From Plenodomus lindquistii (lineage: Eukaryota; Ascomycota; Dothideomycetes; Pleosporales; Leptosphaeriaceae): DNA of 64,000 bases. The stretch lies in the NCBI GenBank assembly GCA_025504975.1, contig JANUWI010000015.1, positions 248,001 to 312,000 on the forward strand. Reading direction: 5' to 3'. Every line of letters begins with the position of its first letter. Position 1 is the stretch's first letter. The notes beneath the pieces are model-generated. The model was not told the DNA's origin. It ran no database searches and saw nothing but the letters and a program-made list of their open reading frames with translations. The position numbers were made by a program, and so were the translations under genes. Shown piece by piece: positions 11,176 through 21,310 of this stretch.

Positions 11176-11627
11176 TGGACCAGGAAGATGACCAAACATA
11201 GTGGCCTTGAATGATGGCGACCTGGGAAACTTCTCATTGGACACCCTTGTTGGTATTGCTAGGATTATATTGCAGCTGCGAACACGGAATTTTCATCTCT
11301 TATCCGGCTTGCTTTTGGGGCGTACTCGACGATAATGACCAAAAAGAACGAACACATCTCGCAAACGTGTTAAACTTGCCATGAAATGGGTACCTTTCTG
11401 TTTCCTACTTAAAGCACATATTTTTCCCTCACCAAAAACTCCTCAAACTCCATACATTTCCACTGTACGCAAGCGCCTCATAGAAGGACAATCTTGGGGC
11501 ATAATCAGGCCTACCACAGACTGGTGTAGTGTCAATCTGAACCCTTATTCACTCCGGTTCAGTCATCTTCGAGTCCGCGGGCCCGCGAAGCATGCGGCCA
11601 GAAAAAAAAATTGGGAATTTCAGAAAC
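11176..11627. other. Intergenic with possible C-terminal coding scrap
   Basis: No full gene. On the minus strand around 11400-11440 a short frame ends FEEFLVREKYVL and resembles the relic at 14.54 kb over about 45 bases; see findings. Confidence 0.3.
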
Positions 11628-13171
11628 TCACTCGACTTTCTCCACACTGATTTCGAAAAATTTCTGTCGAGGGAAAATGATCCCTCGATCCTCCTCATCC
11701 GTCATGACCTGCGTCATCGACTCATCAACCGTGACATCGTAGCGTTGATACAAACCGGCAATCGTAAGCAACAATTGTGCGCGCGCGATATGCATGCCGA
11801 TGCAATTATGCGGACCAAGACTAAAAGGACGCAGCATCTGCTGCATCTCCGTCGTGCTATCATCCCATCTATCCGGGTTGAATGTTAACGGATCAGGAAA
11901 GATATGCGGATGCCGATGAGTGTAGTAACTGAGATTCCCAATCCTTGTACCACGCGGCACGAATCGTCCGCTAATAGTCTTGCCAGGCGATATTCTTGGT
12001 ATCGAGGTTGCGAGGGGCGCATGGAGTCGGAAAACTTCGGTCAAAACTTTGTTCAAGTAGGGCTAAAAGACTCTTAGTGAGGAACTCCCAACTTTCGTTG
12101 AAGCTACACGACTTGACTCACCAGAGAATCAACAGTTTTCAAGTCCGGATATTTCGACTGGTCTGGGAAAGCCTCGCGTATCTCTCTTACCAGGCGCTCC
12201 TTCACACCTTCCGTTGACCCGACTCGCCAGATGAAGTACACCAGGGTATTCAAAGACGTACCTGCCCCAGCTTGTATGAATATGATTGCGTTCTCCATGA
12301 GTTCTGCATCGCTCAAGCTCGTGCCATCACTCTTTGCTTCAATCATTCGTCTAAGTAGAGATGAAGAGTTGTCCGTGCCCTCCTGGATTCTGGACCGAAG
12401 TTCATCGACACATTGCGTAGCGAATCTTTTTAGTCGGGGGCGAGCGTGCGAGGCTTCTTTGACGAAGTGAAGTGGAAGCCACTCGATGAATGGTATCATG
12501 CCCTTCAGTGAAGAAATCATCAAAGCTCGCTCGCCATCCAAAGCCTGCTCTGCGAGTGGGCCATCGCCAAGGCAGTCGAATGACTGATCAAAGCTGACTT
12601 CGCTAATGGTATCCAGATAAAGGCGCTGTGTAAGATCGTAAATGTCTTGTGGGCGAGAAGATCTTCCCAAAATGGCCAAATACTTTTCAATGTGAAATAC
12701 AAGTGCCTTCTCGAACTGGAGAACGCTACTGAAAGCGAATGCGTTCGATAGTAAGCGCCGTATACGTGCGTGCTCTCCTTTATCGGCTACACTCAACACG
12801 TTATGTGGCCCGGTGAGGCTGAAACCCTTATAAAACTCGGGATCCTTTCGCGGCATTGAAGAACTTTGTCCGTAAATCTGCTTGACGGAAGTGAGATCCC
12901 CAAACAAGAGCTCGTTAGGGCCTATGCGAACGCATTCTCCATATCTGCACAAGTTGTTATACCGGTTCTTTGTAGATTCGCCCTTGATTGCATAATAAAG
13001 TGTGTACCAGTCAGTGACTTTTGCAAGGAAGGGCCCAGGGTATCTTGCCAGAGGATGGAATAAGAGACGATATGTCACGATGCAGAGGACATAGACAAGG
13101 AGTGCGAAGGGAGTCCAAATAAGCACCAGGTCCTTTGTCAACAAACTCTCAGAAATGTTTGAACGAGCCAT
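11628..13171 (-). CDS. Cytochrome P450 monooxygenase
   Basis: Haem-thiolate oxygenase, probably of the endoplasmic reticulum and probably in secondary or xenobiotic metabolism; substrate unknown. Two exons (13171-12122, 12062-11628; phase 0) give 494 residues. The N-terminal anchor is the segment LVLIWTPFALLVYVLCIV, followed by the proline hinge HPLARYPGP. The I-helix reads FIQAGAGTSLNTL, with AGxGT in place of the more common AGxDT/AGxET, so the acidic proton-relay residue is absent. The ExxR motif (EVFR) is near residue 359, FNPDRW follows, and the haem loop FSLGPHNCIG has the cysteine at about 437. The only ATG consistent with the anchor is at 13171; an upstream extension would need a non-ATG start. 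No intact biosynthetic core gene is adjacent. Confidence 0.94.
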
Positions 13172-13624
13172 AATGGACCGGAAGTCTAGCAACGAGATAG
13201 GGAGAAAACAGCATGCGGAGGCTGGGGTTGAGGTGATTAATTAAACTACTTTCTTACTCGGATTAGTAACCTTCAGATCTGTATCGGATGCTTGGCTCGG
13301 TTCCGGTAGTCTCACATCTGTAAGAAGGTGGGGCCCCAGAAACTCGCTGATCCCGCAGCATACCGACTCGGAGGGTTGAGTACCGGTAGGTTGACGCTCT
13401 ATTCGCGTTACTGACCAATTACATCTCGAACCAGTCCTACGTCTTGAACCGTTTTTCATCTCTCGGCTCTGGCTCAATCAAAGGCTCTAAATATGACTAT
13501 TGACAGATGCAGCCGGTGCCGTGAAAAGCCCATCACGCCTCTGCCATGTGGTCTTCCGAATCACCCCACCTAACTCCAAATCAATGGTCGACTGGTATGT
13601 ATCTCAACATTTCTCGGCACTCGA
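13172..13624. other. Upstream region of P450 gene
   Basis: No supported gene. A plus-strand ATG at 13493 starts a short frame with CSRCREKPITPLPCG (paired cysteines), but it stops after 26 codons. A GTATGT donor-like site follows at about 13596. Confidence 0.25.
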
Positions 13625-14293
13625 GTGGTTCGAATCAACAACAAATCGCTCTGTTTCATGAGTCACGACGACAAACACAACAGTATCGGAATTACCGGTT
13701 TCGAAGGCGCGGTGTCCCACACAACATCCGCTGCTCGAGCTTACGGCACGGCCCATCTTACAGCCCAGACTCGCAATCGATTACATATGTACTCGCTTTG
13801 TATTATGGCCGAACTATTGGTGTATCAGTACTGCGCAGATCAATTCCTACCATTGGCACGCTCTTTCCCCGGTATAATACGAGAGCTAGCAGGCATGCAA
13901 TCCAATGTGTCCAGAGGTTGTACTGTACAGTACCTTTGCCAATGACACCCTCAAGGATCTGCTCATCGGCTAACTACACGCTCCGCAAAAAGACCGACAT
14001 ACTCCCATCGCGGTCTATCAACCACGCACGGCCCGACAACGAGCATCCACTACGCTGAATCAGATGGCAATGAAGTAGTCGAGACCCAAGTCGACAAGTT
14101 TGACTCCAACATTACAGCAACTAATTTCTTGAATGCCACTGAGTTTATCGAAGATCTATTGAGGGTCGATTTCCATCCGAAACAGCTTATTACACGGCTA
14201 GAAAGCGGAGAATCGGACTTTAGCTTTGAAGAAAGACCGAATATCGGTCCGCGTGATAAGAGTGTAGACAGATCAAGTGAATCTTTTCGATGA
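13625..14293 (+). other. Unidentified coding-like frame, interrupted once
   Basis: One plus-strand frame stays open from 13625 to 14293 except for a TGA at 13943-13945. The second half, about 115 codons, lacks an internal start and reads as ordinary globular, acidic protein (for example ATEFIEDLLRVDFHPKQLI and SGESDFSFEERPNIGP). I do not recognise a family. It may be the last exons of a decayed gene or a transposon remnant. Neighbouring relics on both sides make decay plausible. Confidence 0.3.
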
Positions 14294-14542
14294 CTGCAGT
14301 GCTTTGCTATCTATACGCTTTGTTCCTATGACGCGTGCAAGCTAATAGCTTATCCATCAGAGAATGAATCGGCAATGAGGTAGCTCGAAACTTTTGTATT
14401 AGCGTCCATGCAAACATTAGTATCACTCTGACTCTAAATACGCTGATCGGAGAACTTTGTACTGGGCCTTCGAAATCTTGACGAGGTGCTTCTTCATGGG
14501 CTTTTAAATTGGACAAGATACTCATAGAGACTTTGCCGCCTC

Positions 14543-14693
14543 TTACTCAAGACCATATTTTTCTCTCCTCAAAAACTCCTCAAACCCCGTAATCCTCCTC
14601 CTTGCCTGCTCCTCTCGTGCACTCTACCTGTTCTTCCATCCCCTTGCCATAATAACCGTAGTCGCGGTTTAGCACCCACATCTCATACAGCGA
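14543..14693 (-). pseudogene. C-terminal remnant of an unidentified protein, frameshifted
   Basis: The minus strand encodes LYEMWVLNRDYGYYGKGMEE and then, one frame over, AREEQARRRITGFEEFLRRE and a stop at 14543-14545. Both halves look like one continuous amphipathic C-terminus split by a single frameshift near 14620. Nothing coding-like was found further upstream on this strand. Family not recognised. Confidence 0.35.
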
Positions 14694-15046
14694 TCAAGCT
14701 TCGTCAAGCTTTTGACGGGGTGCTGCGTGGTGAGCCTTGCATCATGTAAAAGGGGTTAGGTAAGCGAGGGCGGCGATGACGAGGCTTGCCAACGTCCGGG
14801 GCTGATCGGGATCCCATACTGTATGTACATTAGACTTTTCCATCAACATGGGTCCCGCACGCGACGCGATAAGGCTACTTTCTGCCATGTTGGATGCCGA
14901 CGTCCAATTTCCCTTGTCCATTTCGCGGTTTTGCGTCGCGTTGCGCTGCTGACTCTGCATGCCGTCGAGCTGAATCGATCGAGACGTCTCAGTCGACCTA
15001 ATTGTTGAACTCTTGCACAGACAGGCATGCACCGGCTATAGCAACA
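14694..15046. other. Intergenic, upstream of LicD-like gene
   Basis: No coding or repeat structure was seen beyond the presumed promoter of the LicD-like gene. Confidence 0.3.
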
Positions 15047-16294
15047 ATGCTCAGTAGCAGAGTGCCCCTCCTCCTGCTCCTCCTCCTCCTCCTCCTCACC
15101 ACGCCCCTCGCCCTCACCGCCCCCCTCCACCCCCGCAGCGCAACCTTCGACACCCTCCTCGGCCTCACCCCCCTCACCAACGACTTCTCGCGCCACGAAT
15201 CGCTCTCCCGGCCCGACAAATACTTCCACGAAGCGAAGTTCTCCGCGCACTACGACGGCCGCTTCGCCAGCACGGGCTTACCTTTGGAAACGCGCATCTG
15301 GCATTTACGCCTACTGCTGCGGAGTTATATGCAGACTATGGAGCGGATTGGGGTGCGGACGTGGCTTATGCATGGGTGTCTGTTGGGGTGGTGGTGGAAT
15401 GGGGGGATTATGCCATGGGACAATGATGTTGATGTCATGGTTGAGGAAGATGGGATGAGCGAGTTGGGGGGGTGGTGGAATATGACTGTTCATCATTTCA
15501 CAGGCGGAGATCTGGGTTTGCTAGATGCGCATGTCCATGTGCGACCACCGGATCCTGCTGGCGTTGAAGCCAAGGCGAAAGAAGACTGGGGGCGCGAAAC
15601 TGCAGACACCGACACCGACACCGACACCAACACCGACAAAGAGCACCTCCTCGCCCTCGAAGTCTCGGCGCTCAATCGCCAAACCCTGCGTCAAGAGGTT
15701 TTAGCAACGGGCAAGAAATATCTACTCGAGGTGAACCCGCATTATACCGACCCTTCCACAAAAGACACCCACAATGTCATTGACGCAAGATGGATAGATA
15801 CGGCGACGGGGTTGTACATTGATATTACGACTTTGCATTCTGCTGAGCCGTCTTCCTCCAACACCACCCGTACCACCGTCTCCCTAGACCCTAACAACGA
15901 CCACGACCCCGACGATGAAGACGACGAACCCCTCCTCTACACAAAAGACACACACGCCTACTCCCCCTCGTCCATCTTTCCCCTGCGCCTTACAACCTTC
16001 GAATCCATCCCCGTCCACATCCCATACGACTACAGCACCATCCTAGCAGAAGAATACGGCGCACGGGCGCTGGTGGAAACGGCGTTTAGGGTCAAGGGGA
16101 AGGGGTGGGCGTTTGATGGGGTGGGGAAGGAGTGGGTTGAACGGGAGAATGGGGTGGGGGAAAAGGGGAAGGGCAAGGGGTGGAGGAGGGAGAAGACTGT
16201 TGAGGATGTGCTAGAGGGGAGAGAGGGGGAGTGGGTTGAGGGGGAGGAGGAGGGTGGGGACGGTGAAGGGGGAGGTTGGTGGTGGTGGTGGTGA
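15047..16294 (+). CDS. LicD/fukutin-family secreted or lumenal protein
   Basis: Single exon, 415 residues. The start at 15047 gives a clean signal peptide with a run of ten leucines. The body has the fungal LicD pattern: YFHEAKFSAHYDGRFA near residue 64, LLLRSYMQTMERIGVRTWLM, HGCLLGWWWNGGIMPWDND and the DxD-type DNDVDVMV, expected to bind a metal-nucleotide in phospho-sugar or phosphocholine transfer. WIDTATGLYIDITTLH and FPLRLTTFESIPVHIPYDY close the catalytic part. Two low-complexity inserts interrupt it, a TDTDTDTNTD repeat and an Asp-rich loop. The final 75 residues are Lys/Glu/Gly-rich and end in five tryptophans. The role is probably glycan phosphotransfer in the secretory pathway; the exact substrate is unknown. 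Confidence 0.88.
   Translation: MLSSRVPLLLLLLLLLLTTPLALTAPLHPRSATFDTLLGLTPLTNDFSRHESLSRPDKYFHEAKFSAHYDGRFASTGLPLETRIWHLRLLLRSYMQTMERIGVRTWLMHGCLLGWWWNGGIMPWDNDVDVMVEEDGMSELGGWWNMTVHHFTGGDLGLLDAHVHVRPPDPAGVEAKAKEDWGRETADTDTDTDTNTDKEHLLALEVSALNRQTLRQEVLATGKKYLLEVNPHYTDPSTKDTHNVIDARWIDTATGLYIDITTLHSAEPSSSNTTRTTVSLDPNNDHDPDDEDDEPLLYTKDTHAYSPSSIFPLRLTTFESIPVHIPYDYSTILAEEYGARALVETAFRVKGKGWAFDGVGKEWVERENGVGEKGKGKGWRREKTVEDVLEGREGEWVEGEEEGGDGEGGGWWWWW
15604..15640 (+). repeat. GACACC hexamer repeat inside LicD-like gene
   Basis: About six units of an in-frame GACACC-type hexamer encode alternating Asp-Thr (TDTDTDTNTD). Length changes here would keep frame and vary a surface loop. Confidence 0.7.
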
Positions 16295-17000
16295 TTTTGC
16301 ATGGGCAGTATATACGGCATCTCCTTATTCATATTCAATGGGCATGGAATCTCTAGGAGTTGAAGCATCATGTGGACATAATGTTACGTACATGCTTAGC
16401 AACATTGTATAGTCTATATTGCTTCTCTGCCGCATCATCACATTTACGCTGTTTTTTCATTTGTTCTTTGCAAAAAAAAAGGGGGGGCTTACAATCAAAA
16501 TTCTTGGAATCGTAACTTTCACTTGACGCTTAAAGGTTACTCATTGCTGATTAGCGAATTGTGCAATGATTCAAGGTAAGTAGTGCCTTGGTAGTTGTAA
16601 GATAGGCAGTCTGGCTACGGAGGGACTTGCTTGGTAGATATCTTCATGTGTAGCTCTACCGAGTGTTAGTATGGTTAGAAGTAGATACATGAGGCCTTTT
16701 AAAAGTATCACCGATACAATTACCACGATGTGGGATACTGAGGATTGCGCGCGCTGTGAGTATGCTGAGGCGTAGGTAGCTTTATATCTGAGAGATCTAC
16801 GCGTTTTGCGTAGACTATTCCGTTGAGCATCTTGCCAGGTAATTTATCATCATCAGACGACGGGAACAAAATTGAACAAATGAACCACAAAAGACGCAGG
16901 ACAGGCAGCTTGTGAATGATGAGTGAATCGACATATGAAATCTAACCAACAATTCGCCTCAGCAGCATTGGCCGATTGTGTCAAACCTGACGCCGACATG
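16295..17000. other. Intergenic between convergent LicD-like and RTA1-like genes
   Basis: About 700 bases, AT-richer than its surroundings, with an A9-G7 homopolymer junction near 16471-16487. No coding frame was recognised. It presumably holds both 3' UTRs. Confidence 0.35.
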
Positions 17001-17988
17001 CTACCCACGCCCCGACCCCCCCTCCTTCGCATACGAATTCAACGGCACAATCCCCTCATCGATATTCTCCCACACCCCCTCGCCATTCTTCCTAATAAGC
17101 CGAAACAACATGCCCGGATGCACGACTGCAAACCCCACCGTCGCCCCCCACAACAACGTCGCATCAAACACATACATCAGCGCCTCCGTCTTGGCAATCT
17201 TCCCCTCAGGCCCCTCGGCAAACTCAACAAGCCTAAACACACTCCTCGCAATAATCAACCCACTAACAAGATACAGCATCCAAACATGTCTCCGCCATCT
17301 CACATGCAAGCGATCCGCCACGGCCGTCGGCGCCCGCACCAACCTCACATGCAACACCAGCACCATGAGCACGAAGAAGCCAAACGCACCAATCTGCACC
17401 CCCAACCCAATCTTGACAAACTTGATACCCTCGGCCGCACCCTCAGCCCCACTAGCCTGCGCCGCGGTGCCAAAGATCTGACACCCAAAACTCGCAACGT
17501 CGATGAGAATGTATATCTTGCTGACCCATGTGGAGCGAATCAGACTGTATTTTTCGGCGCACAGAGCCCGCACAAGGCGCCCCAGCGTCATGTATACTGT
17601 TGCCGCGAGCAGCGGCGCTGAACCAAGAATCAGCAGCATTTGTACGAGGTAGGGCGTTCCGGCTCGGATGTTGGAGTGGGCTTGCGCCCGGAAATAGTAG
17701 CCTGCTGCTTCGCCTGTGCGGGTGGGTAAAGGGGGTTAGTTGGTTGTGTACTGGGGAGGAAGCAGAGCGGGAGGGGGGGGGGGGGGGGAAGGGGCGTTGT
17801 ATTGTACCTATGCAGCCGAGTATGAAGGGGATGAAGTACCAGCTTCGGAATATTATCATGAGTACGAAATGTATGCATGCTAATAGAGCGAAGAGGACGA
17901 GGAAGGTGTAGCCAGCGACGTCAGAGGGGTTGTAAGGGAAGAGGTCGAAGTCGGCTTCACCACGGGGTGAGAGGCCGTGATTGGACAT
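17001..17988 (-). CDS. RTA1-like seven-helix membrane protein
   Basis: Two exons (17988-17808, 17713-17001; the split codon restores Gly) encode 297 residues, the normal RTA1-family size. Seven hydrophobic helices are visible, beginning with AGYTFLVLFALLACIHFVLM and ending with ATLLWGATVGFAVVHPG. The family motif region SKIYILIDVASFGCQIFGTA and the later RSVFRLVEFAEG block, where fungal RTA1 proteins read RxxYRxxE, are both present. Members are plasma-membrane proteins linked to lipid translocation and resistance to 7-aminocholesterol and related compounds; the transport activity is inferred. The intron contains a run of 16 G (plus strand), an unusual feature for a 94-nt intron. A TATA box lies about 100 bases upstream. 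Confidence 0.9.
17773..17788 (+). repeat. G16 homopolymer inside RTA1-like intron
   Basis: Sixteen consecutive G on the plus strand (C on the coding strand), within intron 1. It is pyrimidine-rich when read as RNA, so it may act as a polypyrimidine tract. Confidence 0.8.
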
Positions 17989-18085
17989 TTTTATTCTGTG
18001 GTTGGGAGAAGAGAGATGAGAAGAAGAAAAGGTAGGGGGGTTCAATTCATGGAGAAATAAAAGGTGTAGATTGCAGCGCGGCATG

Positions 18086-18093
18086 TATATATA
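18086..18093 (-). promoter_or_regulatory. TATA box of RTA1-like gene
   Basis: TATATATA, about 100 bases upstream of the RTA1-like start codon. Confidence 0.45.
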
Positions 18094-18578
18094 CCACCCA
18101 GTTGCCTCATTTCTTTGGCTCTTGAAACGACAGAACGCTCGGTTTGAGCCTCGTATTCGCACCGAAAGAGCGCGATCCGCATGGAGAGGCGCAATAGCGG
18201 GTCAAGGGTCCATTTGGCATATAATTTCGCTGGGATCCTAGGACGCTACTACCTAGGAGCGTTCTATTTTGCGAGGATCAACCGTGCGGAGTGTGCCCGT
18301 GTGAGGCTGTGCCTGTTTGTCGGTGCGTGAGTGCGGATAGATGCGTATTGGCGCGTGTTGATGGGCGTATGACAAGCTTTGTCAGGAGCACACTTGGCAT
18401 GCTTTCACAGCGTGATTTAATTCAGAGATAGGGACGTTTGCTTTCCTCCCTTGAGTATTTATTGTGAGCTTCGAGACGTCATGGTGGCTGGTGAGTTCCT
18501 GTCGTGGGCTTTTCGTTCTTGTTTACCGCAGGTGGTCGTCTAGGTGTTTTATCGCGGCGGCAACGACCATTAACATTA

Positions 18579-18711
18579 CAGGATAAAGTCACCTCGGCTT
18601 ACATGCTTGTTTTTAGTCACCCAATTAGCAAGCTGGACTAGCCAAAACTAAAAGATGTAATTGGCTAAAAGAACAAACAACAAGCATATAAACCGAGCTA
18701 ACTACATCCTG
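18579..18711. mobile_element. MITE-like inverted-repeat element with TA target duplication
   Basis: A 133-bp stretch bounded by CAGGAT and ATCCTG and flanked on both sides by TA (18577-18578, 18712-18713). The left arm (CAGGATAAAGTCACCTCGGC...) and the reverse complement of the right arm (CAGGATGTAGTTAGCTCGGT...) match at most of about 33 positions, through ATGCTTGTT, and most differences are C/T. Arms this long on so short an AT-rich core, with a TA duplication, are what is expected of a non-autonomous element mobilised by a Tc1/mariner/pogo-type transposase. No coding capacity. No second copy was noticed in the window. Confidence 0.75.
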
Positions 18712-19375
18712 TATAGATACCGCGCACCCTCAAACCCCTAAACTCCACCACGCTATCCTGCAACCCCGCAAATCGTCACAATTTACTCCAACAGTTTGTG
18801 GGGAGTAGAATTAACACATATATGTACTTCGCAAGCACATTTGGTGGTTTTGGCACTTTGTCTCTTTCCTCCTCTCAGCACTCGGGAGATTATCGTCTTC
18901 TTCGATGAGAATTATCTTGCAGGTTTTTGAGATCGGGATCAGGATCGGGATCGTTGATGCGTCGTTGGATTGGAATGTTGGTTGAGAGCCTATATGTGTG
19001 TGTATGTGTGATTGGAGAGTAACAAGTACTCTAGGCGAATTTCTGTGTAAACGCTGCGTGGAATGATTGAATGCTTGTTATAGATATCCCTGGGGACGTA
19101 GGTTAAAATACTATTTCTTGAATGAGAAAAAAATATATATAACGAATTTTGTCTGTACGTGTATGGAAATTGTCTTGTTGTCATTGTCATTTCCGTTCTC
19201 CCCCCCCCCCCCCCCCCCAAAAAAAAAACAACAGAAATAGCGTACAGACAGACCATACTCTAGATGGAGCAAACACTGCATACCTGCATACCATATCTGC
19301 CTTGGTGGGCACGACAATCCGTCAGTCTATACTAGCAAGCGCGCCGGATTTTTCATCGTTTTCGCTGCACATACT
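18712..19375. other. Intergenic with C19-A10 homopolymer junction
   Basis: No gene. At 19200-19228 nineteen C are followed directly by ten A. The rest is AT-rich sequence without repeat or coding structure that I could see. Confidence 0.4.
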
Positions 19376-21310
19376 CTAAACACCCTCCTTATCAAACCTT
19401 ACAGCTCCCTGCGACTTGACCCACCCAAGATCCACCTTGTGCCCCAGCAACTCCCTAATATTACTAACACCATACTTCATCATAGTCGGTCTCTCCAAAC
19501 TCAGACCGAATCCGTAAACTCGCATGTCCTTGGGCAGTCCCATGGGCTCCAGCATCTCGGGTCTAAACATGCCGGAATTGCCGATTTCGAGCCAGCGCGC
19601 GAGACCGGGGTGGTAGCCGAAGATTTCCATGCTGGGTTCGGTGTAGGGGTTGTAGGCGGGTTTGAAGCGTAGGGACGAGAGGCCCATGGAAGAGAAGAAG
19701 TCTTCGAGGAATTTTTGTAGGCCTGTTGGGGTGTGTGTTAGTATTTGTGGTTACCGGTCACGTCATTGTCATTGTGGGGATGCGTGTTGTTGAGTTTTGG
19801 GAAGATGTGGAAGTAGAATATAGCAACGTACCACCAAGTGTCAAACCAAAGTCCGCAATCACACCTTCGATTTGGTGGAATTCGGCGAGATGCGTGGCGT
19901 CCACTGTTTCATTGCGGAACACGCGGTCGATAGAGAAATAGCGCGCGGGCCGCGGGTCTTCTGCGAGTCGGTGCAATGCCCATGTTGACACGGCGGTGGT
20001 GTGTGTGCGGAGGACGAGGCGGAGGGATTCATCTTCTTCCCAAGGGTAGCGGTCTAATCGAGTTGATCAGCATCAGCACACATTGCACTCGCGCAAATCC
20101 CGCAAATCCTTCGCACAGTAAAATATGCAGATGTGGAAAGGATCATGGGAGTACTCACAGCCTATCGAGCCAAACGCCCCCTCTTGATGAACCTTCTTGA
20201 CATCGTTCCAGTACTGGTCAAAGTCTCTGGGTTTCTTCTCCGCTTTCTCGCTCTCGGGCGTTGCAAACAGGCGTTTTGAGCCGGCCTCCATGCGGTCCAT
20301 GACGGCCTCGTTGGCAGGGTCCAGACGTGGTTTGTCTGCCTTGGGCGGGTGCGAGACGAAGAAGGTATCTTGCATGTCGCGAGCGGGATGTTGTTGCGGG
20401 ACGAAGAGGGCATCGAAGTTCCAGAAGCCTGTGTCTACGAAGCTGGATGTGCGTTAGTTTACCGTTTTTCCCGTCAAGGAAGACTCTATGGATTGTGCGT
20501 TATAGCAACAATAGAGAAACGAGGTAAGACTCACTGTCCCGTGGGCATCTCCACGAAGCCCTGCGCGAAGAAAATCCTCCTGAACTCCTCTCTGACCTTC
20601 ATCAACGGATGCAACGCGCCCGCATTCTGCCCGGCGCCCAACGCCTTGAAATTGTATGGTTTGAAGTTTGCCTTCTCCCACTCTCCACTCGCCAGCAACT
20701 CGACGGTGAGATCTGTATGTTCAACCGGCATCTCCTTTGCATATTTGCTTCCCTTGGTAACACTGTATGTGATGACCTTGGTCGTGGTAACCAATTTCTT
20801 CTTCTTCAGGTCCTTGAGCAGTTTGGCATCTGAGCAAGAAGCAGAGGTCTGAATAGCTTGGAGGGTGTCGCGGCTCGTGTCCTTGGGCTCCTCGCTCACC
20901 AGCGCAACCAAACTATCGCCGTCCTTCTTGATCCACCGGTTCTTGAAGCCATTGCCTTGGCCTATACTGGCAACCTCGGCCCCAACCAGCGCTGGTAATT
21001 CTTTCACGCCCACGCTCCCTTTCTCCTTTACCACCCTCCACACCTTCATTTCGTGACTCCCCTCGGCGACAATTCCCTCGGCCTCAGCAGTTAGGACAAC
21101 CTTTTCCTCGTCCTTGGACTGGTATGTGACCATGCTCCTGCTGGCGAGGCGATCCAACGCCGCCTTGATCACCGCCTGTGATGTCGAAGGGAAATCCTCA
21201 TTTGTCTGTAGAGTCTCCTTGGTGTCGAGGAGATCGAGGATTTGTTGTGTGAGGTCGCCATGCTGCTTCGTCTCGAGGGGGACGGGCACGGGGCCTCGTG
21301 TGCCGGGCAT
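19376..21310 (-). CDS. FRS2: Phenylalanyl-tRNA synthetase alpha subunit, cytosolic
   Basis: Charges tRNA-Phe with phenylalanine as part of the cytosolic alpha2-beta2 enzyme. Four exons (21310-20535, 20442-20159, 20053-19832, 19722-19376) with consistent phases give 542 residues, typical for the eukaryotic alpha subunit. The N-terminal 200 residues are the winged-helix tRNA-binding part. Class II motifs are clear: FWNFDALFVPQQHPARDMQD, motif 2 VFRNETVDATHLAEFHQIEG, and motif 3 GFGLSLERPTMMKYG near the C-terminus. Single-copy housekeeping gene; all motif residues are intact. The name is given by homology to the yeast gene. Confidence 0.97.

Noticed and set aside
13172..13192. Seven-residue upstream extension of the P450
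   Set aside because: Begins with TTG; the ATG at 13171 is the normal start before the membrane anchor.
15002..15046. Longer N-terminus for the LicD-like protein
   Set aside because: Requires a TTG start; the ATG at 15047 gives an immediate signal peptide.
16923..17621. 232-codon plus-strand frame
   Set aside because: Antisense shadow of the RTA1-like gene, which has seven helices and matching splice phase.
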